Part shown: positions 13,510 to 21,789 of the stretch, piece after piece
Position numbering within the stretch: position 1 is the stretch's first letter
Layout: each line of letters opens with the position of its first letter
Assembly (NCBI GenBank): GCA_965661055.1
Contig: CBFICS010000021.1
Span: 1 to 23,399 of the forward strand
Length of the DNA: 23,399 bases
Source of the DNA: CBFHSF01 sp965661055
GTDB taxonomy: Bacteria; Bacteroidota; Bacteroidia; Flavobacteriales; Schleiferiaceae
Direction of reading: 5' to 3'
The notes under the pieces: generated by a model
The model's input: only the letters and a program-made list of their open reading frames with translations
Told to the model about the DNA's origin: nothing
Databases searched by the model: none
Program-made: the position numbers and the translations under genes

Positions 13510-15543
13510 ATGAGAAAGATTATTTTATTCATTCAGGACAGACATCAACTTATTTACAATTTGTTTTTGTTGCTCATCACTATGTCGGTAGTGGTGTATG
13601 TCCTTCCCCGAAAGGGTTCTTTTAAATATGAATTTCAGAAGGGTAAACCATGGCTGCATGAAGATTATGTAGCACCTTTTGATTTTGCCATTTTGCGTTC
13701 TGACGCCGATATTGAAATTGAAAAAGAGGAGATTTCTAAACGCAGTCCGTTGTTTTTTAAAAAGTTTAATGCGCAAGCAGATAAACAACAAATCTCTTTT
13801 AATGAGTCTGTTTTAGCATTAAACGATTCTACCCTTTTACAGAGTGCAGAGGTATTGAGGGCAAGGGTGTTATTGAATAAGATTTATCAGCGGGGTTTAA
13901 TTCAAACCTCAGAAGTGGATTTGAAAGAAGAAAGACCCATGTTGATAAATGACCAAGGAATAAATTCTCCGTTGCAACTTTCTGATTATTACAGTTTACA
14001 ACAAGCCAAAAGTTTGCTGTTAAATGACTCGATTTTATCTAGAAACCAAAAGATTACTTCTAGTGCTTTAGGGGCTTTGGGCTATTCAGTAGTGTTTGAT
14101 AAAAAGACCACAGATGCTTACTTAGAAAGTCAGCTAAATAAGGTGCTAAAAACCCAAGGCTTGGTTCAGCAAGGTGAGAATATTGTTTTTAAAGGAAATA
14201 TTGTTGATGAGGGAATTTACAACAAACTGAATTCTATCCGTCAAGCTTATGAAGGTTCTTTTGACAACCGTTCAAGTTTTTATTTAGTGCTTGCCGGTCA
14301 GGTGCTTTTGGTAGGGACCTTACTCTATATGCTATTCTTGTTTTTGTCTCATTTTAGGCCACATATTTTAGAGAACAGTTCTAGCTTGACTCTCGTGTTG
14401 TTTAATCTCGTGGTCATGGTGGTTTTGGCAAAAATGATTGTTGACTATAATCCCTCGTGGATATATTTGACACCTTTTCCGATCTTACCCATTATTCTCA
14501 GGGCCTTTTACGATACCCGTTTAGCACTATTTGTCCACATTGTTACCATCTTGTTGATTGGATTTTTAGCCCCAAATGGATTTGAATTTGTGTTTTTACA
14601 ATTCGTAGCGGGAATTTTTTCAATATTAACAGTAACTGGCATTTTTAAAAGAGCTCAGTTGTTTACTGCCTCTTTTAAAATCACCTTAATTTATATGGTG
14701 GTATTCTTGGGTTTTACCATAATTCATGAAGGTAATATTACTCAAGGTGATGTTTTTGTTTTGGGATATTTTGGGATAAACGGTTTCTTGAGTTTGTTTG
14801 CCTTTCCGTTAATTTATTTGTTTGAAAAGGTCTTCGGACTGGTAAGTGATGTAACCCTTTTAGAGCTTTCTGATACGAATTCGCCCATATTGAGAGAGTT
14901 AAGTGAAAAGGCTCCGGGAACATTTCAGCATTCATTGCAAGTAGCCAACTTGGCGGAAGCAGCAACCCAGGTGGTTTCAGGTAATACATTATTGGTTCGG
15001 ACAGGGGCCTTGTACCACGATATTGGAAAATTAAATTCACCGGTTTATTTTGTAGAAAACCAATCAACGGGAGTAAATCCGCATGATGAATTAAGCTTTC
15101 AAGAAAGTGCAAAAATCATTATTGGTCATGTAGCCAATGGAGTAAAAAGGGCTAAGAAAGCTAACCTTCCTGAGGGAATTATTGATTTTATAAGGACACA
15201 CCACGGTACCAGTACCGTTCAATATTTCTATAGACAATACATAAAGTCTTTTCCAGATAAAGAAGGAGATTTAGAACCATTTTCTTATCCAGGTCCTAAA
15301 CCCTTTTCAAAAGAAACGGCTATTTTGATGATGGCTGACTCGGTTGAGGCGGCATCAAAGAGCTTGAAAGAACACACTGAAAAAAGTGTAAACGAATTGG
15401 TTGAGAAGATTATTAACCATCAAATGGCCGAGGGACAATTTGAAAATGCAGACATTACCCTTAAAGAGATCCTTCAAATAAAGGAGATTTTCAAGAAAAA
15501 GCTAATGAATATTTATCATTTGCGTATTGAGTATCCTGATTAA
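13510..15543 (+). CDS. pgpH: 7TM-HD cyclic-di-AMP phosphodiesterase, PgpH family
   Basis: This is a 677-residue membrane protein. An N-terminal transmembrane helix (about 14-33) is followed by an extracytoplasmic 7TMR-HDED-type domain (35-255), then about seven transmembrane helices between 256 and 440. A cytoplasmic HD domain follows, with His474 in FQHS, His503-Asp504 in YHDIGK, His540, His564-His565 and Asp610. These are the metal ligands of HD phosphohydrolases. PgpH-type proteins hydrolyse the second messenger c-di-AMP to pApA. The open frame extends 47 codons further upstream, but that part crosses the promoter and the divergent thiolase start, so I begin at 13510. Substrate is inferred from family architecture. 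Confidence 0.92.
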   Translation: MRKIILFIQDRHQLIYNLFLLLITMSVVVYVLPRKGSFKYEFQKGKPWLHEDYVAPFDFAILRSDADIEIEKEEISKRSPLFFKKFNAQADKQQISFNESVLALNDSTLLQSAEVLRARVLLNKIYQRGLIQTSEVDLKEERPMLINDQGINSPLQLSDYYSLQQAKSLLLNDSILSRNQKITSSALGALGYSVVFDKKTTDAYLESQLNKVLKTQGLVQQGENIVFKGNIVDEGIYNKLNSIRQAYEGSFDNRSSFYLVLAGQVLLVGTLLYMLFLFLSHFRPHILENSSSLTLVLFNLVVMVVLAKMIVDYNPSWIYLTPFPILPIILRAFYDTRLALFVHIVTILLIGFLAPNGFEFVFLQFVAGIFSILTVTGIFKRAQLFTASFKITLIYMVVFLGFTIIHEGNITQGDVFVLGYFGINGFLSLFAFPLIYLFEKVFGLVSDVTLLELSDTNSPILRELSEKAPGTFQHSLQVANLAEAATQVVSGNTLLVRTGALYHDIGKLNSPVYFVENQSTGVNPHDELSFQESAKIIIGHVANGVKRAKKANLPEGIIDFIRTHHGTSTVQYFYRQYIKSFPDKEGDLEPFSYPGPKPFSKETAILMMADSVEAASKSLKEHTEKSVNELVEKIINHQMAEGQFENADITLKEILQIKEIFKKKLMNIYHLRIEYPD

Positions 15544-15606
15544 CAAGCAATTATTTACCTGGAAAATAAACTTTCACTTTATTGATTAAATTTTTCAGTT
15601 TACAGG

Positions 15607-15636
15607 TTGTCGAAATTCAATGAATAATTATATTTG
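15607..15636 (+). promoter_or_regulatory. promoter of tRNA-Ser
   Basis: TTG (15607-15609), exactly 19 bases, then TATATTTG (15629-15636), followed by CACCCCAC. The tRNA begins only eight bases after the -7 box, so the 5' leader must be just a few bases. Confidence 0.82.
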
Positions 15637-15644
15637 CACCCCAC

Positions 15645-15731
<87 letters not shown>

Positions 15732-15737
15732 CAACAA

Positions 15738-15773
15738 CAAAAACCCTTCAACGAAAGTTGGAGGGTTTTTTTA
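15738..15773 (+). terminator. terminator of tRNA-Ser
   Basis: AAAAACCCTTCAAC pairs with GTTGGAGGGTTTTT, with one G-T pair, around a GAAA tetraloop and with further T. It starts seven bases after the tRNA. Its left arm is also the left arm of a longer inverted repeat. Confidence 0.82.
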
Positions 15774-15826
15774 TACCCCCAACTCACGAAAGCTTGCTTT
15801 TGGTGAGTTGGGGGTATAAGAAAACC

Positions 15827-15857
15827 GAATTCGCGCAAGCGAATGAAGGGTTTTTGT
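15827..15857 (+). repeat. 31-base direct repeat, copy 1
   Basis: Identical over 31 bases with 15934-15964, beginning GAATTCGCGCAAGCGAAT and ending GGGTTTTTGT. It holds a 6-base-pair hairpin with a GCAA tetraloop followed by a T-run. Confidence 0.85.
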
Positions 15858-15933
15858 TGTTGTGTTGGTACCCCCCTTGGGGATCATGCCGCAGGCGTAA
15901 TCCGAATTTTATCCTGATGTTTTGAGGTAGGCT

Positions 15934-15964
15934 GAATTCGCGCAAGCGAATGAAGGGTTTTTGT
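15934..15964 (+). repeat. 31-base direct repeat, copy 2
   Basis: Second exact copy, 107 bases downstream of the first. After it the sequences diverge (GGTTGTAG against TGTTGTG). Confidence 0.85.
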
Positions 15965-16428
15965 GGTTGTAGTTGTCAGTGTAAAAAAGTTTCGTTGACT
16001 CCAAACAAAATCAAAAAAAGGCAAAGAGATAAAAAGGGTTTGGGTGCAAAGACGTTTTGATGAATCAATTTTCTGGCTTGGCTTCTTAGGATTAAAATTC
16101 ATTTCATTTTTCCTTTTGACGGTTATTTTCGCGGACAGCACCCCTGTCCCCAGACTGAAGTTAGTGAATCACTTTAAATAAGCCGTTGAATTAATGATTG
16201 TATTCGGTTAAATGAAGTTTATTTTGGTTTATTGCTTCTATGCGTTTAGAATTTTTAAATAAAAGAAAAAAAGATTAATTTTTTAGTGGGGCTAGGATGG
16301 AGGCCCCCATAGGCAATGCCTTGATTGATGCGGATTGACCTTTATCAAAGGAAATGTAGCTTTTTGTTATCTTTTTTCTTTCGACAAACCAGCTGTTTTC
16401 TCCCTGTTCTTTTCATCAAAAAAAGCAA
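15965..16428. other. non-coding stretch before hydrolase gene
   Basis: No gene is supported here. A small hairpin GGACAG-CACCC-CTGTCC lies at 16133-16149, and a GC-rich patch with GGGGC and GCCCC arms lies near 16285-16310. The rest is AT-rich without codon-like structure. It may be a decayed element or an untranslated RNA, but I see no firm evidence for either. Confidence 0.4.
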
Positions 16429-16436
16429 TATCTTTG
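16429..16436 (+). promoter_or_regulatory. candidate -7 box of hydrolase gene
   Basis: TATCTTTG is a full TAnnTTTG match 16 bases before the ATG at 16453. The -33 position reads TTC rather than TTG. Confidence 0.5.
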
Positions 16437-16452
16437 CTTTTTAATTTTTTGA

Positions 16453-17238
16453 ATGCTTCACTATACTACCTATAAAAACTCTCCAACCGCTCCTTGGGTG
16501 ACTTTTGTTCACGGAGCGGGAGGTAGCAGTACTATTTGGTACAAACAAATTAGAGAATTTCAAAAGTCTTTTAACGTCATAATGGTGGACCTTAGAGGTC
16601 ATGGGAAGTCAAAAGGGGGCGTATATGAAAAACTAAAAAGCTATAGTTTTCAGAATATTGGAGATGAAATTCTAGAGGTTCTCGATCATTTGAAAATAAA
16701 AAAATCGCATTTTGTGGGTATTTCTCTGGGGACCATCATTATTCGTGAAATTGCTGACCGTTTCCCCGAAAGGGTAGAAAAAATGGTGCTAGGTGGCGCG
16801 GTAATGAAATTGAATTTAAGAGGACAAATCCTCATGAGGGTTGGTGCGGCTTTAAAATCTGTCATTCCCTATTTATTCCTGTATAGGTTTTTTGCGTTGA
16901 TAATCATGCCTAAGAAATCACATAGAGAAAGCAGAAACTTCTTTGTTAATGAAGCCAAAAAACTTTACCAGAAGGAATTTAAAAGGTGGTTTACCTTGAT
17001 TTCTGAAGTAAATCCATTGCTTAAGTATTTTAGAATAAATGAAGGGGTACACAATAGTTTATACATTATGGGTGATGAAGATCATATGTTTCTCCCATCC
17101 ATTAGGAAAATTGTGGAGTCTCATAAATTGGCAACCTTGGCAGTTATTTCTAATTGCGGACATGTGGTGAATATTGAAAAACCCAATGACTTTAATCCCA
17201 TTGCTATACAGTTTTTGCTGATGCCGGCTACTCGATAA
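16453..17238 (+). CDS. alpha/beta hydrolase
   Basis: This is a 261-residue alpha/beta hydrolase with an oxyanion motif FVHGAGGSS at about 18-26, then VDLRGHGKS. The nucleophile elbow is GISLGT with Ser91, the acid is probably Asp208 or Asp210 in MGDEDHMF, and the base is His237 in NCGHVVNIEKP. It resembles small soluble esterases or MhpC-like carbon-carbon hydrolases. No signal peptide is present, so it should be cytoplasmic. Its last codons overlap the convergent PrsW-like gene by 11 bases. No neighbour hints at a substrate. Confidence 0.88.
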   Translation: MLHYTTYKNSPTAPWVTFVHGAGGSSTIWYKQIREFQKSFNVIMVDLRGHGKSKGGVYEKLKSYSFQNIGDEILEVLDHLKIKKSHFVGISLGTIIIREIADRFPERVEKMVLGGAVMKLNLRGQILMRVGAALKSVIPYLFLYRFFALIIMPKKSHRESRNFFVNEAKKLYQKEFKRWFTLISEVNPLLKYFRINEGVHNSLYIMGDEDHMFLPSIRKIVESHKLATLAVISNCGHVVNIEKPNDFNPIAIQFLLMPATR

Positions 17239-18307
17239 ACTCTCGTTTTCTAATTTTATTAAACCCTAATAGGTTTAAAAAAGGTGCATACAGTTTTTTT
17301 AAGAGCATGTGATCTCTATCTTCTATATTGCTCTCAAAAAACCATTTCTTCACTTCAGAAAGAGAAAATGCGAAATACTGTTTTTTCCTATTGTAAAATA
17401 TTTTTAACCGGGGCGAAAAATGAAAGGATGATTTGTTTCGGTCACCTCTCATGACAACTCGAATGTCAAACAACGGACGATAATAATTGAAAACCCTTTT
17501 TGTTGAGTATTTATCCATGGTGTTCAAATGGCATTCGGGACATTTCACCATTTTGATGCGCTTAAAAATATATTCAGTATTTCCCTTTATATTTCCACAA
17601 TTCAGACAGGTAATAGCCTCTCCTGAAAAATGTTTGTTGAAAAATCTTTCATCAAACGGCGGACGATATTTGCTGTAACTCAATAACAGTAATAATATGT
17701 TGTACTGAATAATAGCACCTGTTATGTATACAAACCCAAAATAATGATTCAGATGCGTCTCAAATAGTACCGCATCATATAACCCGTGAGTCACCATGGC
17801 GAATATAAACCCCCAAAATATACCCCAGTAATTCCTGTCTTCCCTAAAGTGAATTACAAAAGCAACTCCCATATACGCTGAAAAAGAAATATGACCTATG
17901 GTTGATGTTACGGCTCTAAGTCCAAGCAAAGAATACGGACTCGGTGAATTCATGGCATAAAATACATTTTCAATTACGGCAAACCCTAAAGCCACACAAC
18001 CCATGTAAATGAGGCCATCTACCAATTCGTCCATTTGGTTTTTTATAAACGGTAAAATGGCTAGAAAAGCTAGCAGTTTTCCAAGCTCTTCTACAAAGCC
18101 AACCAAAAAGGCCCCATAAAAATCCATGGATACCGGAACCACCAGGTAAATGATGGAAGAGATTACAATAGAAAGAACCCCTCCAATGGCAAAGGACAAC
18201 AACATGTAAACCACAGGTTCGGGTTCATGAACATCCTTATACCTAAACCACAAAATGTATAACAACCCTATGACCAAAGAGGCCAATGAAATCAAAACCG
18301 TATTCAT
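17228..18307 (-). CDS. PrsW-family membrane protease with zinc ribbon
   Basis: This is a 359-residue protein. Residues 1-210 contain several transmembrane helices with the motifs of the PrsW/CPBP intramembrane protease clan: EELGK (Glu73, Glu74, Lys77), DGLIYMGCVALGFAVIEN with Glu113, His139 in GHISFSAYMG, and His174/Asp178 in THGLYDA. PrsW of Bacillus cleaves an anti-sigma factor in the membrane. After the membrane part comes a zinc-ribbon-like segment, CLNCGN (Cys234, Cys237) and CPEC (Cys256, Cys259), then about 100 basic and aromatic residues ending LLGFNKIRKREFIE. This C-terminal extension is not part of the classical family. The substrate is unknown and no sigma factor or anti-sigma gene is adjacent. 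Confidence 0.82.
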   Translation of the reverse strand: MNTVLISLASLVIGLLYILWFRYKDVHEPEPVVYMLLSFAIGGVLSIVISSIIYLVVPVSMDFYGAFLVGFVEELGKLLAFLAILPFIKNQMDELVDGLIYMGCVALGFAVIENVFYAMNSPSPYSLLGLRAVTSTIGHISFSAYMGVAFVIHFREDRNYWGIFWGFIFAMVTHGLYDAVLFETHLNHYFGFVYITGAIIQYNILLLLLSYSKYRPPFDERFFNKHFSGEAITCLNCGNIKGNTEYIFKRIKMVKCPECHLNTMDKYSTKRVFNYYRPLFDIRVVMRGDRNKSSFHFSPRLKIFYNRKKQYFAFSLSEVKKWFFESNIEDRDHMLLKKLYAPFLNLLGFNKIRKREFIE

Positions 18308-18415
18308 TTCCCCAATTTCACAAAAAAATTTAACTAATATTCTAGAGGTTAGAAAAAAACAAATTTTTGTAGTGGATCTTTTAGTTTTTTATTTCGACAA
18401 TAAATTTTTGTTCAA

Positions 18416-18450
18416 AAAAAAAGCCTTGACAATTCTGTCAAGGCTTTTTT
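18416..18450 (-). terminator. terminator of tRNA-Pro
   Basis: A perfect 11-base-pair stem, AAGCCTTGACA (18421-18431) with its complement (18436-18446), closes a 4-base loop. On the minus strand a run of about nine T follows. T residues also follow on the plus strand, so it could work in both directions. Confidence 0.85.
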
Positions 18451-18452
18451 AG

Positions 18453-18527
18453 TCGGGGTGGCAGGATTCGAACCTGCGACCTCCTGCTCCCAAAGCAGGC
18501 GCGATAACCGGGCTACGCTACACCCCG
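18453..18527 (-). tRNA. tRNA-Pro (anticodon TGG)
   Basis: The minus strand has acceptor stem CGGGGTG/CACCCCG with discriminator A, a D arm with AGCGTAGCCCGGTTATCGCG, and a T arm with GGTTCGAATCC. The anticodon stem CCTGC/GCAGG encloses TTTGGGA, giving TGG. No CCA is encoded. Confidence 0.96.
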
Positions 18528-18577
18528 TCTCCACTTACGTGGTGAAACTTGAAGTATTACCCTCTCGTTTCGGGCGA

Positions 18578-18607
18578 CAAATATACCAAAACTTATACCC
18601 CCCGCAA
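18578..18607 (-). promoter_or_regulatory. promoter of tRNA-Pro
   Basis: On the minus strand TTG (18605-18607), exactly 19 bases, then TATATTTG (18578-18585), followed by TCGCCCG. It lies in the gap after the btuG-like gene, 50 bases before the tRNA. Confidence 0.82.
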
Positions 18608-18672
18608 GTGCAAAGTGGAATTTTTCTTGAATAATTTTGCCGTCCGAAATCAAGGGTTTGAAAATCAATATT

Positions 18673-19719
18673 TTATTTAAAAGAAATTGATCCAGGAATT
18701 ATACCTGTGCTGAATGAATCTAGTAAAGATCCGTTCATATCGTATCTGTAAACCATCCCTGATTGATTGAAATCCTTTGGATCAGTTCCGTAAATATCTC
18801 CGTTTTGTGGATTTACAGCAAATGAATAAAAGGCTTTGTCAATAAGTGGGGTAGTAGGTAATGAAGTGGCGCTCTCCTCCATTTTCATAACCTTGCCATT
18901 GTAATTGTTGTCTAAGAAGTAAAAACTCCCATTGTAATGGTTTAAGTGAATAGGGTGCATAGAACTTGATGAAAAGTTTAATGAAGACTCAACTTCATTA
19001 TTGCTGTTCAATTTTACCAACTTACCGGCGGTGCTCAGTGAAGGGTCAGTCCAATCAGCATAACCAGAACACAATACCCAAACAGATCCTTGAGAGTCAA
19101 ACTGTAGAGATTGCGGATTGTCTCCTACCACTACGTTTTTCAATAATGAATTGTCAGAAATCGTAACCACCGAAACAATTGAGTCTCTTGTCCACGCTCC
19201 AGAGTTAGCGACAAAAGCATTTTGCCCGTTCGAGATTACTTTTTCTGGACCTTCACCTACGCCAATGGAATCAACAATAGAAGACGAGTTTAGGTCTACC
19301 ACTAAAACTTGGTTAGAGAACCAATCAGTGATGTACCCTTTTTGAGAGTTTACAACGGTGAAATAGCGGGGTGACGAAAATCCTGATAAAGTTGATTTTG
19401 ATTTAAAATTTCCAGCATTAGCTACTTCAACAGTTCCCGAGTTGTTGACTACCAGGTAAACTTCATCATTGGCAAAGCCAATGTTTTGAAGTACGTTACC
19501 CAATGGAAATCCGTTCTCTTCAGTGAAAATTTCATCAGAAGTGGTTTTACTGTTTGGATTGTAATAGGAAACCGTTCCTACACCGGTTTGAAAAACTCCT
19601 TCGTTTGCAATGTAAACCCCAGAGCCATATTTATCTGGATTGCTTGGTGAGCTTGTTTCTTTGTCTTCTTTACAAGCTATTAATACGATGGCTGCTAGAG
19701 CATAAATTGTTTTTTTCAT
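18673..19719 (-). CDS. btuG: BtuG-like beta-propeller surface lipoprotein
   Basis: This 348-residue lipoprotein has a short signal and lipobox LIAC with Cys16. The rest is a series of beta-propeller blades of the YncE/DUF5074 kind, with repeats such as VYLVVNNSGTVEVANAG, QVLVVDLNSSSIVDSIGVG and SVVTISDNSLLKNVVVG. It starts nine bases after the btuB-like stop and shares its cobalamin riboswitch. In Bacteroides, BtuG is a beta-propeller lipoprotein that caps BtuB on the cell surface and binds B12 very tightly. The same order and fold point to that role here. Ligand binding itself is inferred from context, not from a recognised binding motif. Confidence 0.8.
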   Translation of the reverse strand: MKKTIYALAAIVLIACKEDKETSSPSNPDKYGSGVYIANEGVFQTGVGTVSYYNPNSKTTSDEIFTEENGFPLGNVLQNIGFANDEVYLVVNNSGTVEVANAGNFKSKSTLSGFSSPRYFTVVNSQKGYITDWFSNQVLVVDLNSSSIVDSIGVGEGPEKVISNGQNAFVANSGAWTRDSIVSVVTISDNSLLKNVVVGDNPQSLQFDSQGSVWVLCSGYADWTDPSLSTAGKLVKLNSNNEVESSLNFSSSSMHPIHLNHYNGSFYFLDNNYNGKVMKMEESATSLPTTPLIDKAFYSFAVNPQNGDIYGTDPKDFNQSGMVYRYDMNGSLLDSFSTGIIPGSISFK

Positions 19720-19728
19720 GTCTGTTTA

Positions 19729-21570
19729 TTAAAAATTATAGGATATTTTGAGATTGTAATTCCTCCCCGGAAGGGGGTAGTATTTTATGGTTTCATACTC
19801 TTGGTCCAAAAGGTTATTTATTCCAAACTCAAGAGAAATGTTGGTTTTTGAAATGGGCAACGTCGTACGGAAAAAAATGTCGGTGGTGTAAAAGCCATCA
19901 ATTTGACTTGAAGGCCTGTGGTCACTGTTGGCAAATGTTTTTGACGTTATAGTAAATTGGGTCCCTAGCTGGAAAATAGAATAGCCCAAGGTCATTCCTA
20001 TATTTCCTTTGTGAACCGGTGTGTAGATGATTTGCTTATCAAGAGATTGATCGTTTGGCAAATTAGACTCTGTCACTACCGAACGGTTGTAGGTATACCC
20101 ACCAAAATAATCAACCTTTATTTTAGAAATTGAAAATTTCCCGTAAAGGGTATTTTCAACCCCTAGAGATTCTGTTTTCTTTATGTTATTGGGGCTCCAA
20201 ATTCCTTGTGGTCCTGGAACCCAAATAATGGTGTTTTCTACTTGACTAAAGAAATAAACCGAACGCAAGGTGAAGTACTCCTTTTTAAATAACAGTCCCG
20301 CTTCATAGAAAAATCCACTCTCAGGCTTTAGATCAGGATTTCCTCCCACAGACCAAAATCTATCATTGAGAGTAGGGTATCTGAATTGGTAACCTACTTT
20401 ACCTACAGCGTGAATTGCTGCAATCAGTTTTTGAGAAAATGAAAAAGAAGGGATTATTGGTACAAATGTAGAGACAATTACTTCATGCCTAATAATCAAC
20501 TGGGCTTTAGTGTTTTCAGAGTGGTAGTTCACTCCATATTGCAGGGCAAAATTGTGCTGATTTTCTTTTCGTGTAGCACTTCCAAAAGTACTAGAATACA
20601 AGTGTTTTACCTCTGAATGAAATGAAAGTTTAGGGGTTAGGTCCACCTTCCACGCTGCAGACACCTGACTGTTAATCGTCCTATTGGTATCATTTGAGAT
20701 TTTAAATAAGTCTACAAACCTTTGTTGTTGGTATTGTCCACCAAAGGTTAATTTTAACTCTCCTAATGATAATTTATAAGAGGTACCCAATGCAATTTTG
20801 AGCTGGTCGTCAAAAAGGGAAGAAGGGTTATTTGACGACGCAATAATAGAATTCGGATTTTCTCTCAATGCATTGGTGTACCATAGGCCTATGTTAAACT
20901 TCCCCTTACTGTGGTTTACTTCGTAACTCTGAATTAGGTTATAAACTTTTGAAGAAGCATTCTCTCTTGTTTTTTCTTCATTTCTATAAGTGTATTGAAA
21001 TTCGTTTTTATGATCTTGAATAGAAAATTGGGTAGTTCCTTTTCCTTTGCCAAGGGAGTATTGAAAAGTACCAAGCCCCGTATAGTTATTCATTGAATTC
21101 CACTGCAGTGAAAGAAAATTCTTAGCCTTTGATTGGCCAAGTACAAGGGCAGATCCCATGGCTTGACTCCCTTCAATGGCACTGTGAGAACCTGTGTACT
21201 GAGAAATAGAAAATAAATCAACAGATATTAAACTCACATCGGTTACCCCAAGGCTTGGAGACGATATAGGTAGGTCGTTCCAGAAAACGCCTACTTGGTT
21301 GGAAGTGGCTCCACGACTGCTAAAAGTAGCCGTTTGTCCGGGGCCATAGGTTTTTACATGCGTCGTGTGATTAGAGTATAGAGCACCATCAAGAGAAGAG
21401 TAGGGGTTTACAGGTTTTTCAGAAATAGAAAATCCATTGTCATCGGTAGACAGGTGAATTTTATCTCCATATAGTGGAACTTCCTGAAGTAAATTCGTGT
21501 CTTGAATTTGCCCAATGGCTGCGTGCCCACAAGCAATGAAAATCAAGACCCATGGTAGGTGTCTTTTCAT
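19729..21570 (-). CDS. btuB: TonB-dependent cobalamin receptor
   Basis: This 613-residue outer membrane receptor is about the length of E. coli BtuB. A signal peptide (about 1-20, ending AAIG|Q) is followed by a TonB-box-like LLQEVPLYGDKI and a plug domain at about 35-150, with FSSRGATSNQVGVFWNDLPI and GSHSAIEGSQAMGSALVLG. A 22-strand type barrel follows, ending in the aromatic LKISYNF. A minus-strand cobalamin riboswitch lies just upstream, which identifies the cargo as B12 or a related corrinoid. The gene leads a two-gene operon with a BtuG-like lipoprotein. No btuCDF inner membrane transporter is in the window. Confidence 0.92.
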   Translation of the reverse strand: MKRHLPWVLIFIACGHAAIGQIQDTNLLQEVPLYGDKIHLSTDDNGFSISEKPVNPYSSLDGALYSNHTTHVKTYGPGQTATFSSRGATSNQVGVFWNDLPISSPSLGVTDVSLISVDLFSISQYTGSHSAIEGSQAMGSALVLGQSKAKNFLSLQWNSMNNYTGLGTFQYSLGKGKGTTQFSIQDHKNEFQYTYRNEEKTRENASSKVYNLIQSYEVNHSKGKFNIGLWYTNALRENPNSIIASSNNPSSLFDDQLKIALGTSYKLSLGELKLTFGGQYQQQRFVDLFKISNDTNRTINSQVSAAWKVDLTPKLSFHSEVKHLYSSTFGSATRKENQHNFALQYGVNYHSENTKAQLIIRHEVIVSTFVPIIPSFSFSQKLIAAIHAVGKVGYQFRYPTLNDRFWSVGGNPDLKPESGFFYEAGLLFKKEYFTLRSVYFFSQVENTIIWVPGPQGIWSPNNIKKTESLGVENTLYGKFSISKIKVDYFGGYTYNRSVVTESNLPNDQSLDKQIIYTPVHKGNIGMTLGYSIFQLGTQFTITSKTFANSDHRPSSQIDGFYTTDIFFRTTLPISKTNISLEFGINNLLDQEYETIKYYPLPGRNYNLKISYNF

Positions 21571-21608
21571 TTTAGAGTGTCTTCAATTCCCGAAAGATTT
21601 CTCGTTTT

Positions 21609-21756
21609 ATTTGTGGCAGGTCTTCTGACTTACTTCTCCATTCATTTGCCTTCCCATTTTTTACAGTGGCTTCTTAAATGAACTTCAACAAAGATTACAG
21701 CAGCGGGGACTGTTTCGGACTCTCACCGAATTCCCTTTTAAAAGAGTTAAACAAAT
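21609..21756 (-). ncRNA. cobalamin riboswitch
   Basis: On the minus strand the conserved aptamer elements come in order: GGTGAGAGTCCGAAACAGTC, then CCCCGCTGCTGTAATC, the core GCCACTG (21664-21670), GGGAAGGC, and GTCAGAAGACCTGCCAC (21613-21629). ATTTGT (21751-21756) and ACAAAT (21609-21614) can close the P1 stem. The 3' end is 38 bases before the btuB ATG. No T-run hairpin lies between, so control is probably at translation, as a B12-repressed switch. Confidence 0.93.
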
Positions 21757-21789
21757 TCTTAACCCTTACCGACGCGGCGAATGTACAAT

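Larger units (their letters stand above)
15732..15964. repeat. nested palindrome cluster (REP-like)
   Basis: Outer 19-base arms at 15732-15750 and 15844-15862 are perfect inverted repeats. Inside lie the tRNA-Ser terminator hairpin, a 17-base-pair perfect hairpin (15771-15787 with 15803-15819) with its own inner AAAGC/GCTTT stem, and ATTCGC-GCAA-GCGAAT (15829-15844). Beyond the outer arm, GGATCATGCC-GCA-GGCGTAATCC (15881-15903) forms an imperfect 10-base-pair stem. The ATTCGC hairpin then recurs at 15936-15951 in a 31-base direct repeat. No coding frame here is convincing. Confidence 0.75.

Noticed and set aside
15732..15964. CRISPR array
   Set aside because: There are only two direct repeat copies, with a 76-base gap that itself holds hairpins, and no cas genes.
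15884..16141. 85-codon frame on the minus strand in the palindrome region
   Set aside because: It includes repeat sequence and low-complexity Thr runs, has no recognisable domain, and lacks a supporting promoter.
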